Positions 14,048 through 29,931 are shown, numbered from the stretch's first letter. The stretch: 64,000 nucleotides of DNA from Whitmania pigra (GCA_021613335.1 JAJTWR010000458.1:273501-337500); one strand, 5' to 3'. Numbers and translations are program-made. The notes: generated by a model not told the origin, from the letters alone.

Positions 14048-15029
14048 TCTCACTAGACTATAATTTCGCTTTTTTAAGAGAGCAAAAATTTGCTCTTAAT
14101 TAACTAATTTATTTCTAATCAGTTTTTGAATATCTTATGGTAACTTATAATTTAAAATTCAATATAGTTCTTAACCGAGTTGCAGAAGAGAACTAAAGAA
14201 TTAGCAGACCCCTTTTAACTCCCAGGACCACCACTGGTGACTAATCAATGTGGTGTTCAATGTCTTTCGCATCTCGTTCTCGGGGTTACCTTCACTAATT
14301 TCATTTAGTTAATCTTTAAAAGAAGGTATTTAAGTTAGTAGTAAATAGCAGATACTTAAATAATCGAACTTGATGATTTTACAATCTATAAAGACTCGAA
14401 AAGAAGATAGAGCAAGATCATCTATCCATCGTATTAATTACGGCGTTGTTTCCTAGTGATGTCAGGAATAAATTAAAACAAACTTAAACAAAATATTTCT
14501 GAGCAGATGCAACAGTCTGACGGAATCACAACAGGTTGCGTGAAGACAAAACGTATCTGTGTCATTGAAAAACGAACGGTGCTCTTTGGTCTCTGTCAGA
14601 GAAATTTCAATCCCAGATGTGACCTCCAAGGAATTTTTCTTGTAAGCTAACTACTAAAGTTGTTCAAAATATTACGAACGTGACTTAGGCAGAGGACAAG
14701 CGACACGACGTCTAAGGGCATCACGTCACATCCGTAATCGGAACATTGAACACTTCCCAGTTTGTTTTTTTGCGGCATCTTCAACTTGTTCTCCCTTGAT
14801 GCATAACACCACCCCCCATAATATAAACAATTTTAACTTTTGCTTTACTAATTTCAAAGTTCAGTTCTCTATTAAGATATTAAAAGTAGACCCACATTTT
14901 TGTTTGGGCGCCTGGGCACGATGGGAGTTTGACGTTTGAACCACATACTTCAGGCAATTATAAATTGGCACATTTCGTGCAGTTTTTCAAACTGACACAA
15001 AATAAGAAATAGTTTAACATCAAACTTAC

Positions 15030-15130
15030 CGAACTCTAAGCGAAACCAAGATTCCATAGAGATTTTCAATATGCGTTAGCGGGCTTGACGTATCGCAGGC
15101 TCTTAGCAAAACTACGCACTGCTCATGGAT
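15030..15130 (-). other. Possible 5' non-coding exon of the Sox gene
   Basis: On the minus strand a strong donor (TTCG|GTAAGTTTG) ends a non-coding segment at 15030. A possible acceptor (AAATTATAG) lies about a dozen bases upstream of the Sox start codon. This would give a spliced 5' leader. Inference from splice signals only; the 5' limit is a guess. Confidence 0.3.
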
Positions 15131-16852
15131 GCTAAAATCCCGTGGGTGGTCCTCAACAACACTCAATACACTTTCACTTTATAACTTTTCTTGCAATATT
15201 AAAAGAAGTTCACAAGAGCATTAAAAGTAGAATAATAGCCTGAGACATATCAGCATGCCAGGTGTATTTGGACGCGTTAAATGCCGACAAAAAAATAACA
15301 CACAGTAAAAAACCTTGTTGCTCGAAGAAATCAACTGGATACAAGGATCTACAAAGAGGACTAAGAACAATAAATAATACAAAGAACATACTAACGTAAG
15401 GCTGCCTCACATTCATTACTACCTCAACTGGAGACAGCAACAACAAACATTTTTAAAACACATTTAAGAGCACAAAACAACCAATTTCATAATTCTAAAT
15501 CACTTCACATCATAACCATTGTTCAAACACCCAGAAAAAAATTCAAATAAGGTTTTGTGAATCTCCGGAAATGGCAAAGAATGCTAAACAAGGTTCAGGT
15601 TGTTAAAGGTCAATTATTAGGTGATTAAAAATTATTTCAATATGCAGACAGGGAAAAGGTCGTAAGGCAGAGTGCGCCTTCGACAACAAACCAGGTAATT
15701 TGACCATTTTTGGATGACATTGAAATAACAAGTCAATATTGAGTATCAACTCAACCAATCAACCATTTTACTATGGAATACTTCTGATCGAGAAATTTCT
15801 CATTCGTTAAACAAAATCTTTTTAATTAAAATTTGCAATGACATTCTTGGAATAAAATAAAACAATGAATAAATAATGAATCATGTTGTCAATTAAATAA
15901 CATTTGAAATTCTCCATCAAATAAAAAGTACAATTATCTTGCCATTGCTTCCTCACAAAGTTGAGATTTCAAAACCTTTGCTTGTCAAGCAAATGAGCAG
16001 CTTGATGCAATCAGATCTTGAAAATAACCAATCAGTGATGAAAAATTGATAATTAAAAAAAAAAGATTTTAAAAAGCAAAGACGAAACCTTCTTGGCTCC
16101 GTGCAACTTCCATGCAGCCATCGAGAGAGTAACGTCCTTGGAATGTATATGGTTGATAATGCAAATAATGGCTCCACTAAAACAAAGTGCTTTAACAAGG
16201 TAACATGTTTTGACCTTATTTCAAGAGTGAATTAATTTGAATTTGAATTTAATTCAAAACAATTGTTGTTTAAAACATTCTGTTGAACCATGAATAGCTT
16301 CTTGAGAAAATATTTTGTATATCTTAAAGTTTGTTATTAAATATGCGTGATATTAGGAAACACAAAATATTTCACAAAGATGAAGACATTCATCATTGCC
16401 AACGACAGTCACAAGGCTCAAAACCCAAAAAATATGTAGATGATGATGACGACACCAAACGAGTGAACGAATTGAATATTGTTTCGCTTCTGGATTGTTT
16501 TTGGTTCTGGATTGTACAGCCATCATCATATTCATTGTCTTCATAATCGCATTGAAAATCAAGAAGAATTAAGAAATATCAGTAAATTCATTAAATTAAA
16601 CTACAAATCAGCTTGCTGCCTGGCCTCGTTAAAAGCAATAAAAATGGAACAAAACCAGTTGCTTGAAAAGGAAAACAAAGAACAATAATAATAGCTTGCC
16701 TTTGAATGTAGAATATTTGAAAATTGTAAAGAAAAGAATTTACTTGCACAAATAAAAATTCAACCAAACAATCTATTTTAGTAAGCTTTAAATAATGACA
16801 CGCTTGCTCATAATTGCACGACTTACTTATTCGAAAACACTACCAATCAGAA
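15131..16852. other. Intergenic DNA between Sox and KDM4
   Basis: AT-rich, with no recognisable gene, RNA or mobile-element signature. Confidence 0.45.
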
Positions 16853-19800
16853 TTATTTGAAACAGTCCAGCGTTGGGGCATCCTTGCCCGAGCATCCGCG
16901 GTCCTCCCTATGGTGTGACCTGAGGATTCGGGGGTCCGCGTCGGTCGAGATGGGCACTAATTGAGGCATTTGGAGTTCTTCAGGATCGGAGGGCGGCTTG
17001 CCACGAGGCTCGCAAGAACTGCCTTCTGTTTGTTTGTCAGGGTCTTCAGAAGACCTGAGCATTATAAAGTTAATTATAAAGATGACTATTAATATTTCTC
17101 TGTTGGTCATTAAGACTTAAAATTAAAAATAATGTAAAATAACATTAATCAGCTCATTAATGAATTAATGTAATCCAATGGTATCAAGTAGTTTTTTCTT
17201 AATTGTATTTTATCTTTTAAGTTTCATAAAGCTAAGTATGCTGATTCACTGATTTACATCTTGTAGTCTGGGCATTCACTGCTACATTTATGGAACATTG
17301 CACTTAAATTGTTGTTTCCAGAGAAAGCTATGAATGTTAAAGCCAAAATGGATGTTACATTTATTGTAGTTAATATGTTTTGTAATATTTAAAACATTTC
17401 AAGTTAAATTTAAGTAAATCATTTAAATAAATCATGCCACCTTGTATGTCTTCTGATTGGTTGACGTCTCACAGCAACAGATGCTATTGGACGTCTGGGA
17501 GTTCTTCTGCTACCAGACATTTGACATTCCGTATGAACATCTTGAGCTAAAAAATTACAATGGAGCACATTTATATGCAACAAAATAATTGCAAACAAAA
17601 CTAACTAGCAATATTTTATAGCTTCAACTAGAATATGGCTAAATCTATCTTTATTCAAAATGACTACTTGATAAGCTTGCAACCAGACAACTTAACATTA
17701 CACTGACCTTACCATAAGATGGTAAAAAAAAAACAGTTCAAATAACTGCTGAAGATTTATATCGACCACATTAAACAAATTGACAACAGGTTATTACACC
17801 TGGCTCCAACAACAACAGGTTATTACACCTAGCTCCAACAACATTCACTTCATGACTGGCCATATTTATTAAGTTTTTTTTTGTTACCAACCAAAACTTT
17901 AAGTGGACATTCTATAAAATAATTAATTTTTATGAATAAATGTCATTGATGTAATAATGTTAATTCAATGTAATAACATAAATGCTACTCTCACCAGTCA
18001 TTTGTGATGAGGTTTCCGTGGCAAACGACAAATGTTCATCCAACAAAACACCATCCGTCGAACAACCTGCGTCCACTTTTTCAAGTTCTGGGGCCTCGCT
18101 GTCATTATCAGAAGACGATCTGAAGGTTGTTTAGGTTAGAAATTAGAACCGCAAAATATGATCTATATTCAATAAAGTACACGATTCAAGCATTATTTAG
18201 CAATTGACTCAAGTAAAAGAAGAAAGATTGAAAATGAATAAAATAATAAACAATGCATATTCATCAAAAGCTGAAAATAATTGGAATTAAAAAACAAAAT
18301 ACAAATCTTACTTTAAGCCTCTCTCGAGATCTGATGCTCTTCTTAGTTTCACTCTCTCGGCAAGAGGCGTATAAAAATCATTTTTGCACTGCCTTCTCTT
18401 CTGATTGGTTCTCAAGAAACTTCTCCTTCCCCTGATTGGATGAGAGGTGGTCGCGGTTAACAACGGAGGAGGAACGTCGGACGTGTCGGCGTTCACGTTC
18501 TTCGTTGAAGAGACGGCAAGCGTCCAACCAGAACGAGTGGCATCGTCGGCAACGGCGAAGCTTCTCGTGCACATTTTATTCGAAGGTTCGACTTCGGGAT
18601 CACGTTCTTCGTGGCACGACTTGCGAGCGGCAAATCTTCTCATCTTCGTGGTTTCCTTCGAAACTTCTTTGACGCTCGACAGGAGCTTCAGTCTCTGAGC
18701 TCTTGTTTCCATCGACTTCATGCAGCTGACGAGAATAGAACGCTTCTTCAGCTTGCTTCTCAGAGAGGTTTTGAGGGTTTTGCCCGGAAGTTGTTTGAAT
18801 TTCTTCTTCCTTCCGGTCTCTGTCACTTCTTCAGACGTTCTCTTCGTTTCCTTCCCCGGAGTCGAACCGAAGTCGATCGAGAGGGGATGCCTCTTGCTCG
18901 GCCGCTCTCCACTCTTCTTGTGGCATCTGAAAAGATGAACGCTTGTCTCAGGAATTAACACAAACAAAGTGATGTTTGGTAATATGCAGCATTTGTTAAT
19001 CATTTATAGGAACAATGATATTGTACTAAATCACAATAACATAATTAATTATATTACATTACAATCGATAATATCCACTCAAAACTTCCACCCACCCTGC
19101 TAGCGATTGGCTTCGAGACACCTTTCTCTTCTCATCGTCTTCCGGATGCGGGGCAACATCCTCATCGTTTATCCAGGCCTTGTACTTTCCAGGTTGGTAT
19201 TTCTTTACAAAACAGTCCATGTCTATTTGGACCATTTCTTTTATGCAGTAACACTACAATCGTTAACCAAGTCCATCATAATTAGTTATAATTACATAAT
19301 AGCTGCAATTGCTTGCCAAAGATGTTGAGTTTTAAAAAGTGAGTGTGCTCCTAAAGCAAAATACAAAAACCACAGTAGAAGCAACTTAAGTAACTAACAC
19401 ACGTAATCACCGCATTGTGAGACAAACATCTATTGATGCATCGACTGAAATTCTTTAACCATACATAACATAAGAATGTGTTCAATGAAATATCTTTAAG
19501 TCCACATATTTCCGATAAATTTCAAACAGCCCACTCTTCTGCATCTCTTGCCATATTCTATCCATCTCTCGGTTGCAAAGTTGGTGGATTCTGCACAGTT
19601 GTAGCCATGGTTGAATCCGGCATGGTAGGCGTAAGGAAAGGTGATCATGAACTGACCTTCCTCCTGCATTATCTACAACAACAACAACAAATTCAGGCTT
19701 ACCTCATCTGCAATGATATTCCAAGTTATCATCTGGCACAAAAGCTTTAATTTTAAACTAGCTTGAACAAATGAGAGCAAGACATGAAATGTGACACAAA

Positions 19801-21683
19801 AAAGTCATGGCTAAAAGTATGAGATTATGCAATCTAAAAAAAATCATCTGACCAAAATGTTAGGCAAAAAATATAAAAATATAAAAAATGAAAAATTGAA
19901 AACCTTGTAAAATGGGACGTTGAACTTCTTGAGGATGGTGGGGGAAAGGAGGTAACACTTGTGTCTCAGAAAGCCTGGACATTGGTCAGCCTTGCTCTTG
20001 AAGAACACTGAATAAGCCACATGGAATAATAATTATATCATAATTCAATTTGTACAAGTCATTACGTTAAGTAATACTGTTGTAAACTTAGAAATTAATT
20101 AAGTTTATATTGCTAAAATAATTAAATTTATAATTCATTATATTTGGTATCTTTGTCTGGCACGTGGTATCTAATATTTCTACAGAAAAGCATTCTCGAT
20201 ATTCACCTGACATTCAGCGAGAATCCAAACAACTTAGAAGCAAATATCCATTTGCATCTTCTAAGTACCTGAATTCCCTAAACTCTTACCTTCGATTATT
20301 CAGTTCCGTTAACTGAATACTTGCTTAATAAACTTACTCTAAAACTTACTAGTTCCCGGACCCCAGGTTATTTCAATACTATAATTGAAGAACTACTATC
20401 ATTACACTGATAACAATGGCACCTCAATTCTTACCAAGTAACCTTGCTAACTTAATAACTAATAACACATTCTAACCAATTCCTTAATTTTGTTTCTGGT
20501 CATTCTTTACAAAACTCACTTTGTGCCACTCGTTCCAGCCTCCTGCCATATTTTGGTGGCACGACATACCAGAACTTTGGTGCTCCGAAGTGCAGGTAGT
20601 TGATGCTGTAGAGATCCATGTCCTCAGTATGCCAAGCAAAGGTGGACTTCCACATGCCAAAGTAGAGGTAGGCAGTGTTGACTCCTTCGATCTTCAAGCC
20701 CCCTTCATCTCCCAGGGTGGAAAAGACAGAGTCGAGAATGGTCTGGAGATGTCCGACGTTCCAGACGTTCTGATCTCCGTCGTACAGGGAGCCGGAGACG
20801 TCCGCACCGTACAGGGGAGGATTGTAGGCGATGTTCGTCCAATAGCGACGTTCCAAGTCATCTGCACCGGAGTGGAGAGGTGTTTCATATCTGGTAAAAA
20901 AATGAAGATGTTGTGATTAACTTATGTAACCAACAGCAACTGCATTGACAGTGCTTGAGTGATGTTGATCTGATGAAAAATGAAAATCATCAAAAGAGAC
21001 CTCAAAGATTACAAAAAATTAAATAAATGAAACTTTTGCCAAGATGTAATAAAAAACAATGATAAACAAAAATATCTAAGTGAAATAAATGTGTTTTGAG
21101 CCAGATATCAATGCCTAACTGAGGACCAATTGCATCTCACCCTTTACTGGTTGCCTTCTTCTGGAACTCTGCAACGGACATTCCACCGCTCTTGATGTTC
21201 CGAGGTTCCATGTTGAACACCTCGTAAACTCCTCCCCTTCCTTGAATCTCTTGTGTTATTGGACAAGGAATGACAATGTCCCCGATATTCTTGTAGCCCT
21301 CCCTTCTTGCAACCCATCCCTTAGGGGGAATGACCTGTAAGAAATTTGTTTACTAACACAACTTAGGTTTAAATATTTTAAATATTTACAAAATAAAGAA
21401 AATCAGAATTTATTAAACAATGAGAATAATAAGAATATTACGAATGTTAAGGTTCTTAATTTTGAAATTATAACAAAATATTTCACAATTATTTTTGATG
21501 CACATGACTTCCTGTGAACAGAAAGGATTTGAAATGTTACTCTTATTATTGTAAAATAGTTTTTTAAACCTTAGCAAGCCCAGCCAAATGGGCTCCCATC
21601 TTTTCCATTTTTTGTATGAATCCAGAAAAGTCTTTAAACTCTTCCATTGTTGGATAAAAAGTCATGATTTTTGGCAGATCCAT
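16853..21683 (-). CDS. KDM4: KDM4 (JMJD2) histone lysine demethylase, short form
   Basis: Ten coding exons keep phase throughout and give 708 residues: 21683-21570, 21334-21141, 20890-20520, 20007-19904, 19672-19535, 19253-19096, 18926-18312, 18119-17995, 17546-17441, 17054-16853. Family role: Fe(II)/2-oxoglutarate removal of methyl groups from H3K9 and H3K36 in the nucleus. JmjN opens the protein ([15 protein letters not shown]). JmjC carries iron ligands H190, E192 (AWHTEDMD) and H278 (YAYHAGF), 2-oxoglutarate lysine K208, and zinc ligands C236, H242, C308 and C310, all offset by +2 from human KDM4A. After residue ~350 the protein is basic and low-complexity. The PHD and double Tudor domains of vertebrate KDM4A-C are absent, as in KDM4D and fly Kdm4. 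ATG 21683 precedes JmjN directly; an acceptor just upstream suggests a spliced 5' leader. Confidence 0.96.
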
Positions 21684-23165
21684 AATGGAATTGGCTGCCT
21701 GATCAGCTGAATGAGCAATCAAACAATTAATGAAGACATTGCTTTAGTTTGCAGCAGAACACAATTTTCAAAAATAACAAAGAAAAGCATGATGTTTCAT
21801 GTAAAATGTAGATATTCCTTTCTACAATGTCAGTTTTTAATCGGTAAAGTTGCACCAAAATTGGCATAAAAACTCATTCTGCCATTGGAGGCACATCGAT
21901 AGGGCAATACGCCAGATTCAAACCCAGATGCCAGTATCTTATTATGAACCACAAAAAATCAGGAGCTTCTGTTTAAACCTTTCCAAAGCATTCATAAGAT
22001 TTAAGGTTGTTAATTCTTCAAATGGAGGAAATTAAGGTATTTATAAATGCTTTATTGATTTTTAATAAAGAAGCTTTTTATTCAGGTTACCACTGACTCA
22101 ATATGCTTTACCAACAAAATTCATTATTTTGTTTTTTCTAGTTTTGATATTATAGAGACAAAATAATGTCCAATAAAAATTTTGAATAAACAAACTTCTC
22201 ACCTTCAAAAAATGATTTAAAATAACAAATAAATAAAGCTAAATATAAATATGTCTTGATTGAATTGACTTTTCTGTTATAATCTACACAACTGAAATTT
22301 CTTCGAGGTTTGTACAATCATGCTGTGGAAGTTCATGGAAAAATGATTTAAATGTCCGCAACTTAAGTTCATCATCATTTTAATGTAACGACCAAAACGC
22401 ATTTAAACAAGCGTACCACTTTATACTAAGAAAATCAACTTCCAAAATGATTACTATTAAAAAACTTAAACATTATAATTGCAAAAACAAGTATCGTGCA
22501 CAAAGCATATGGTCACAAATGTTCATCCGTTAGTAGAAGCGTACCATCAGTGACATGACATCGCGAACACTAAAACAATTCTTACAAATAAAAAAACTAC
22601 TGATTAGACCAACTTGGTGAATATATTGTAGAATTGTTCGATGAAACGCCAAAGATGCTCAATCGAGACTTTAATTACAAGACCACCAAACGAACAAAAC
22701 CAGAAAAAGCATCATGGCGTCGCCAATACACTCTCTCAATCTTAAGCATTTTTATAAAAACATTGAAAGTTTTTCTTTGAGAGGTCTTAATTGCCTTTTA
22801 ACTTGGAATTCCACGAGTTTGACCTAATATTCATACTGGAACTTGAGTGCAAATATATATTACCAATATCGCTTCAAAATCACTATAAATAGATTTTTAC
22901 TACACAAAAAAGGCTTTACCAATTATATAGTTCAAAATGATAACTATGACGAGTCCCAAGTTTTCAGCGGAGTACAATCTCAGCATGCAATCTCAGACAG
23001 CTTAAAACCCTACGTTAAAACATAAAAAATCAAGTTGTATCTTAATAATCCAGGCTTAATGGGATACTTAATGGGATTATCAAAATGTGAAATACTCAAA
23101 TATCCATGAAATGCATCAGACCTTGAAACTACTAGGAGTGGTTGTGATGTTCTCCCACCCACTAC
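21684..23165. other. Intergenic DNA upstream of KDM4
   Basis: AT-rich, probably holding the KDM4 5' leader and promoter. No clear TATA box or other gene was recognised. Confidence 0.4.
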
Positions 23166-23795
23166 TACCTAAATCATGGGTCTCCAAACTACGGCCCCTG
23201 AGGCCCTCTCATCCGGCCCGCGGAAACCTTTTTATCTTCGAAAAAAATTGCGGAAATTTACGTTTATCCTGCCAAGATAAGCCGCCACTTACGTGGACTT
23301 AACGTTTTTATCGAATTAAAATAGAGGCGCGCAGAAGGGCGTTTGAATTCCAATCGATCTTTACATTGGAAAACCTTATTCGCTGCTTACTTTTTCTAAT
23401 CCGTTTAGATGATATAACGCCATCTAGTGGCGGAGTTGTTAAATGGTTTGTTAAAGACTGGATTATTTCGGTCACAGTTTGCGGTTGACTGCAGCGATGC
23501 GGAGGTGCTGGTGTTAGCGTTTAATTGCGAAACATGCTGCACTCTATTTTACTTATGATAATTTTCTACGCCTAATTACTTATCAGCGGGTATAAAGTAA
23601 TATACTGTCTGATGAAGAGCGGGTGTGGAAATTAGTCTTTGCTGCAAAAATAACTAGTCATTTAAATTTTCTGAGCGTAAAACTATAAGAAGAGAAAATA
23701 TAGTATCTGATCCGTACACCCATCTAAAGGCCTTCATACCTAAACTTTTCATGTTTTTGGAACAACAACTTTCAGCAGTGCAAGGTCTTCGTGGC

Positions 23796-25029
23796 CAGTG
23801 GCGCAACTAGGGGGGGGCAGGGGGGGGGCGCAAGCCCCCCCCAGGCCTAATAGGAGAGACCCTGCAATTTTTCCAAATCCGATCAGTTTTTTTTTGGTGG
23901 GGGGGGGGGGGTAAGGGGATTTAACTGGTTTGAAACTTTGAGACAGAAGATAGTCAAACTCATTAATAAATTATTAAAGATACAAAATAAGACTGTAGAC
24001 AGAAGATAGTCAAACTCATAATAATAATAATCTGTTCTATTTTTAATTCTTTATTAATTATAATTGGTAGTTTTGATTTAAACAGTTTCAAAAATTTTTC
24101 GACTGCGTCGGGCTTTCGTCCCTTGTCTAAACTTGAGCTCCCCCCTCAGCATTTTTCGCTGGTTATCTGATGATCAGATAATGTCGTTTTGACAACCCTG
24201 CCTTGGCTGCTCTTGATGCTTTGCAGAATGGCACAATGACTCCCGAGCTTTCGGAATTCTGTAACCTTCATGGAAAAGACGCTGAAACTGTGCAAAGACA
24301 GCTCCAATTCACATCGACAAGTTTACGTGCTGATCAGTCTGACCCCAATGCGTGTATCGAACTACAAGATCTTTTCTGTGCCACAAGCATTCAGCCCGAG
24401 TTGCATATGCTCGATGTTGCTCTTACTCAGACATTTACGTCATCAGATGCAGAAAGGGCATTTTCTAAACTTCGCCTTATTAAAAGTCATCTCGGGACGA
24501 CTATGTCTGCCTGTCGTTTGCAAAGTTTATTGAGAATATCTGTGAACAAAACAACTACTGCACTTCTTCCAGGAAATAAAATGGTGAACAGATTTTCACA
24601 GATTGATCGAAAAATTATTTTGTAACTGTAAACACATCAAAATGTAATTTAGACTACAACATTTCAAAATTGTTTTAAACTGTTTAGGATCTTAATTTTA
24701 TACATAATTTAGATTAGGTGAAATGTTTAGGATATCAATCATATCATATTACAATTTTAAACATATCATAAACTTTTTTTTTACAGTTGCTTTAACTGGC
24801 TTGAAACTTTGAAACAGAAGATAGTCAAGCTCATTAATAAATTATTAAAGATACAAAAAAAGACTGCAGACTTATAAATAAAAACTTATAATAATAATCA
24901 GTTCTATCTTTAATTCTTTATTAATTAAAATTAGTAGTATTGATTTGAACAGTTTCAAAAATTTTTCGACTGCGTCGGGCTTTTCTAAACTTGAGCCCCC
25001 CCCAGCATTTTTCGCTGGTTGCGCCCCTG
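23796..25029 (+). mobile_element. Non-autonomous hAT element, copy 2 (1234 bp)
   Basis: Same family as copies 1 and 3. The 15-bp TIRs differ at two positions, and the 8-bp target duplication TTCGTGGC is perfect on both sides (23788-23795 and 25030-25037). The left end carries a G/C palindrome (GGGGGGGCGCAAGCCCCCCC). Two direct copies of a ~250-bp end module flank the transposase C-terminal remnant at 24203-24625. It inserted into the older Charlie-like relic, which dates the two relative to each other. Confidence 0.94.
24203..24625 (+). pseudogene. hAT transposase C-terminal remnant (copy 2)
   Basis: Same 140-codon frame without ATG as in copy 1, with an apparent Val-to-Gly change near its C-terminus (LLPGNK against LLPVNK). 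Only the dimerisation domain is present. Confidence 0.85.
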
Positions 25030-25657
25030 TTCGTGGCTGAAGCAACAGCTGAGTTCCCCACGTCATTTGCATGCGAGATCATCAAAGACCTCCAGCTGCA
25101 GTTTCAGAAACTTTTTCTGACTTGGATTCAAAGGCAGAAGAAGTGAAACTGTTTTAAAACTCATTTCAAGCAAATGTGGCTAGTTGCCCAGATGAATTGC
25201 AGCTGGAGATTATTGAGTTGCAAGCGATGACATCTTTAGGGACAAGTTCAAAAAAGGACTGGAGTGATTTTACCAGTTTTTGCCCAATGAAGACTTTCCT
25301 AACATCATCAATTTTGCATCAAGGTAGCTTTCAATCTTCAATGTCCTAAACGAATGCAGTGACTTCTAATTTCAAAAACATTTTGCTGTACATGAAATGA
25401 ATTTGTCCTACTTCCACTTTTAATTTTCCCCACTTTTGCAAAAAAAATCAGTTATATTTGAGTTGAAGCAATTAAATACCTATTGAAAATGCAGTATATT
25501 TTTTATTCAAAGAAATCCTTCAATACTTGATTTAAGTGAGATTATGTGTTGAAAGATTAAGAAACCATAAAAAAATTACTTTTAGTTATGCAGTTAAACT
25601 AGGTAAGGTTATGGAGAAATAAGTCATAATTCAAAACTTTTACTTAATTGTTTATAA

Positions 25658-26898
<1,241 letters not shown>

Positions 26899-26944
26899 AT
26901 CGTTTGCTGTTTGAAGAACTTGATTTTTAGCACAACGTCCCACC

Positions 26945-28237
26945 TGAAATTAAAAGTAGAACAACTTGCACCTTCCAAACTGATGTCAACTACTCAAACA
27001 CCTCAAGTTTCTTTGATGAACGTTAATAACATAAGGCGCATTTTTAAGAAGCCCAATGTATAAACATTCCATGATATTGTTCTACATTTCTATGGCATGT
27101 TCTGGAGAAAAGGTGACATCCCATTTCATCGCAATGAATAATCAAATTAATGGTTTATTCAAAAGTTTTTTCATTACGAAATCAAACATAGAAACACTGT
27201 TACTGTCACAGAACCCAGTCTACAACGCACACATAAAATGGATGAGTTACACAATCGATTTATAAACCAACCTTAATTAATACGTTAGTTACATATGAAG
27301 GCTGACCGAGTTTTATATTCCAGCTGATGAAGCATAGGGTGTCGACGAGCAATATTAGTTAATGTCTTACGCATCTGATTAATTTAATTATAGTTGTAAA
27401 AAACCTACATATTTTTATACATTTATTTGCATTATAAACTACACACTTCGCGCTCGCCTTGTTAATATTCAATAATTTAATAAAAATTAATTGTACGTGC
27501 TAGATTTTTACTAGCAAACTATAAAATGCTTAATGATTTAATTAACCAAACAATCAACCTCCAAGGATACTCGAGATAGACTCTCAGCTATTAATATAAT
27601 CTCGGTTAAGGGAGATCACAATATTAGGGGCGGAATAACCAAGCTATGAAGTTGTATGAAGTTTAATGGTACATTGGTTTAATGATTTTAAATCAATGAG
27701 TACACAGGCTTCATCTTCAACAAATTCGCAAAAAGCAGTTTTGATTGCCATTTGACAACCGATGAATAGCCTCCATAGCCTCTAAAAAAGCACATCAAAT
27801 ATTTTACCGCTGGTAACCACAAAATTGAGACTTTTAAAATATTTTTAAACAAACTCCACAAAATCCCAATAATTTTAAAAACATTACATTTTGTTGCTTG
27901 GTCATGTAAGTGGCTAAAAGCCCTTTGACCTTGTATGAATTATAAATAACAAAATAAAATAGAAAAATTGAAAATCTTCCCACAGTTGATATATGGCCAT
28001 TTTTAAAAAGCATTTGAAACGTAGTTTCCAAATATTATAATTTGAAACATTGCAAATTAAATTTGAGTGTCTGCTAACTTCAGCTACGTTAAAGGCTTTT
28101 ACCATTATATAAGTGTCTACAAGTCGAGAATTGAGGCTTGCCAGGTATCATGACAAACGTCGTCCAACCCAAATGATATCATCGATTTTAATGAAACGAC
28201 GTTTTTGGCTGTATGTTTTTACGATCGACGAATACTT
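26945..28237. other. Intergenic DNA between PEBP genes
   Basis: AT-rich spacer holding the presumed promoter and leader of copy A and the 3' end of copy B. Nothing else is recognised. Confidence 0.45.
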
Positions 28238-29326
<1,089 letters not shown>

Positions 29327-29931
29327 GTCGACAGAAATTTCAGTTGGATTTGAAAGGGCTACGTCATAGGACGTTTTTTTGCACGTATACTTCAGAATAC
29401 GAACAATTGCAATCTGAACAATTAAACAAACAAAAAAAACTAAAAATCACATTCAACATTTTAACATTCATTTTAAACCAATTAAACGACTTTCTGCGCG
29501 AAGATCAAATAACGCTTGTTTAAAATAGCATCAGCATCGTTGGCGCAGTTATGATTGAAAAATCAGTCGAGGTCGGGGGAGGGGGGCACATTCAGTACAT
29601 AAATGTTACATAAATGTGTACATAAATGTTACATAAGTCAAACATATTACTGGCGGATTAGTGGTAAACAATTAATTTCATACGCTTAAGACACGTAAGG
29701 AAAGCAATAGCACTTGTAATTCAGTTATCGAAACTATATAATATATAATAAATATTTATGTCGAAAGTTTTTATAATTCACGGGAGCTCAAATACGAGCT
29801 TATATTAGGATTTCTTTGACGGAGGTTCTACCTACCGATGACACAATTTACATCCAACATAAATCCTAAAACATCGCATCCCCAATCATCCATCGCCATC
29901 TTTGAAGCCAGAACTTTGGAATAAGAGATTG
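29327..29931. other. Intergenic DNA
   Basis: Short AT-rich spacer between PEBP copy B and the next transposon. A G-rich run lies near 29,570-29,586. No gene is seen. Confidence 0.4.

Larger units (their letters stand above)
23170..25345 (+). mobile_element. Old Charlie/GTF2IRD2-like hAT relic, split by hAT copy 2
   Basis: The left part holds CCAAACTACGGCCCCTGAGG followed by CATCCGGCCCGCGGAA, the conserved terminal sequence of Charlie-type hAT elements (usual form: AAACTACGGCCCGCGGGCC...CCGGCCCGC). To the right of the younger insert, the plus strand reads FPTSFACEIIKDLQLQFQKL, then a stop, then CPDELQLEIIELQ. This resembles the RF.DF....LF and AP..LQ-ELIDLQ segments of GTF2IRD2/Charlie transposases. 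Joined across the insert, the frame reads FVAEATAEF. Stops and truncation make it inactive. The outer limits are approximate. Confidence 0.6.

Noticed and set aside
18436..18958. Plus-strand frames opposite KDM4 exon 7
   Set aside because: They are shadows of the minus-strand exon, which keeps phase with the conserved JmjC exons.
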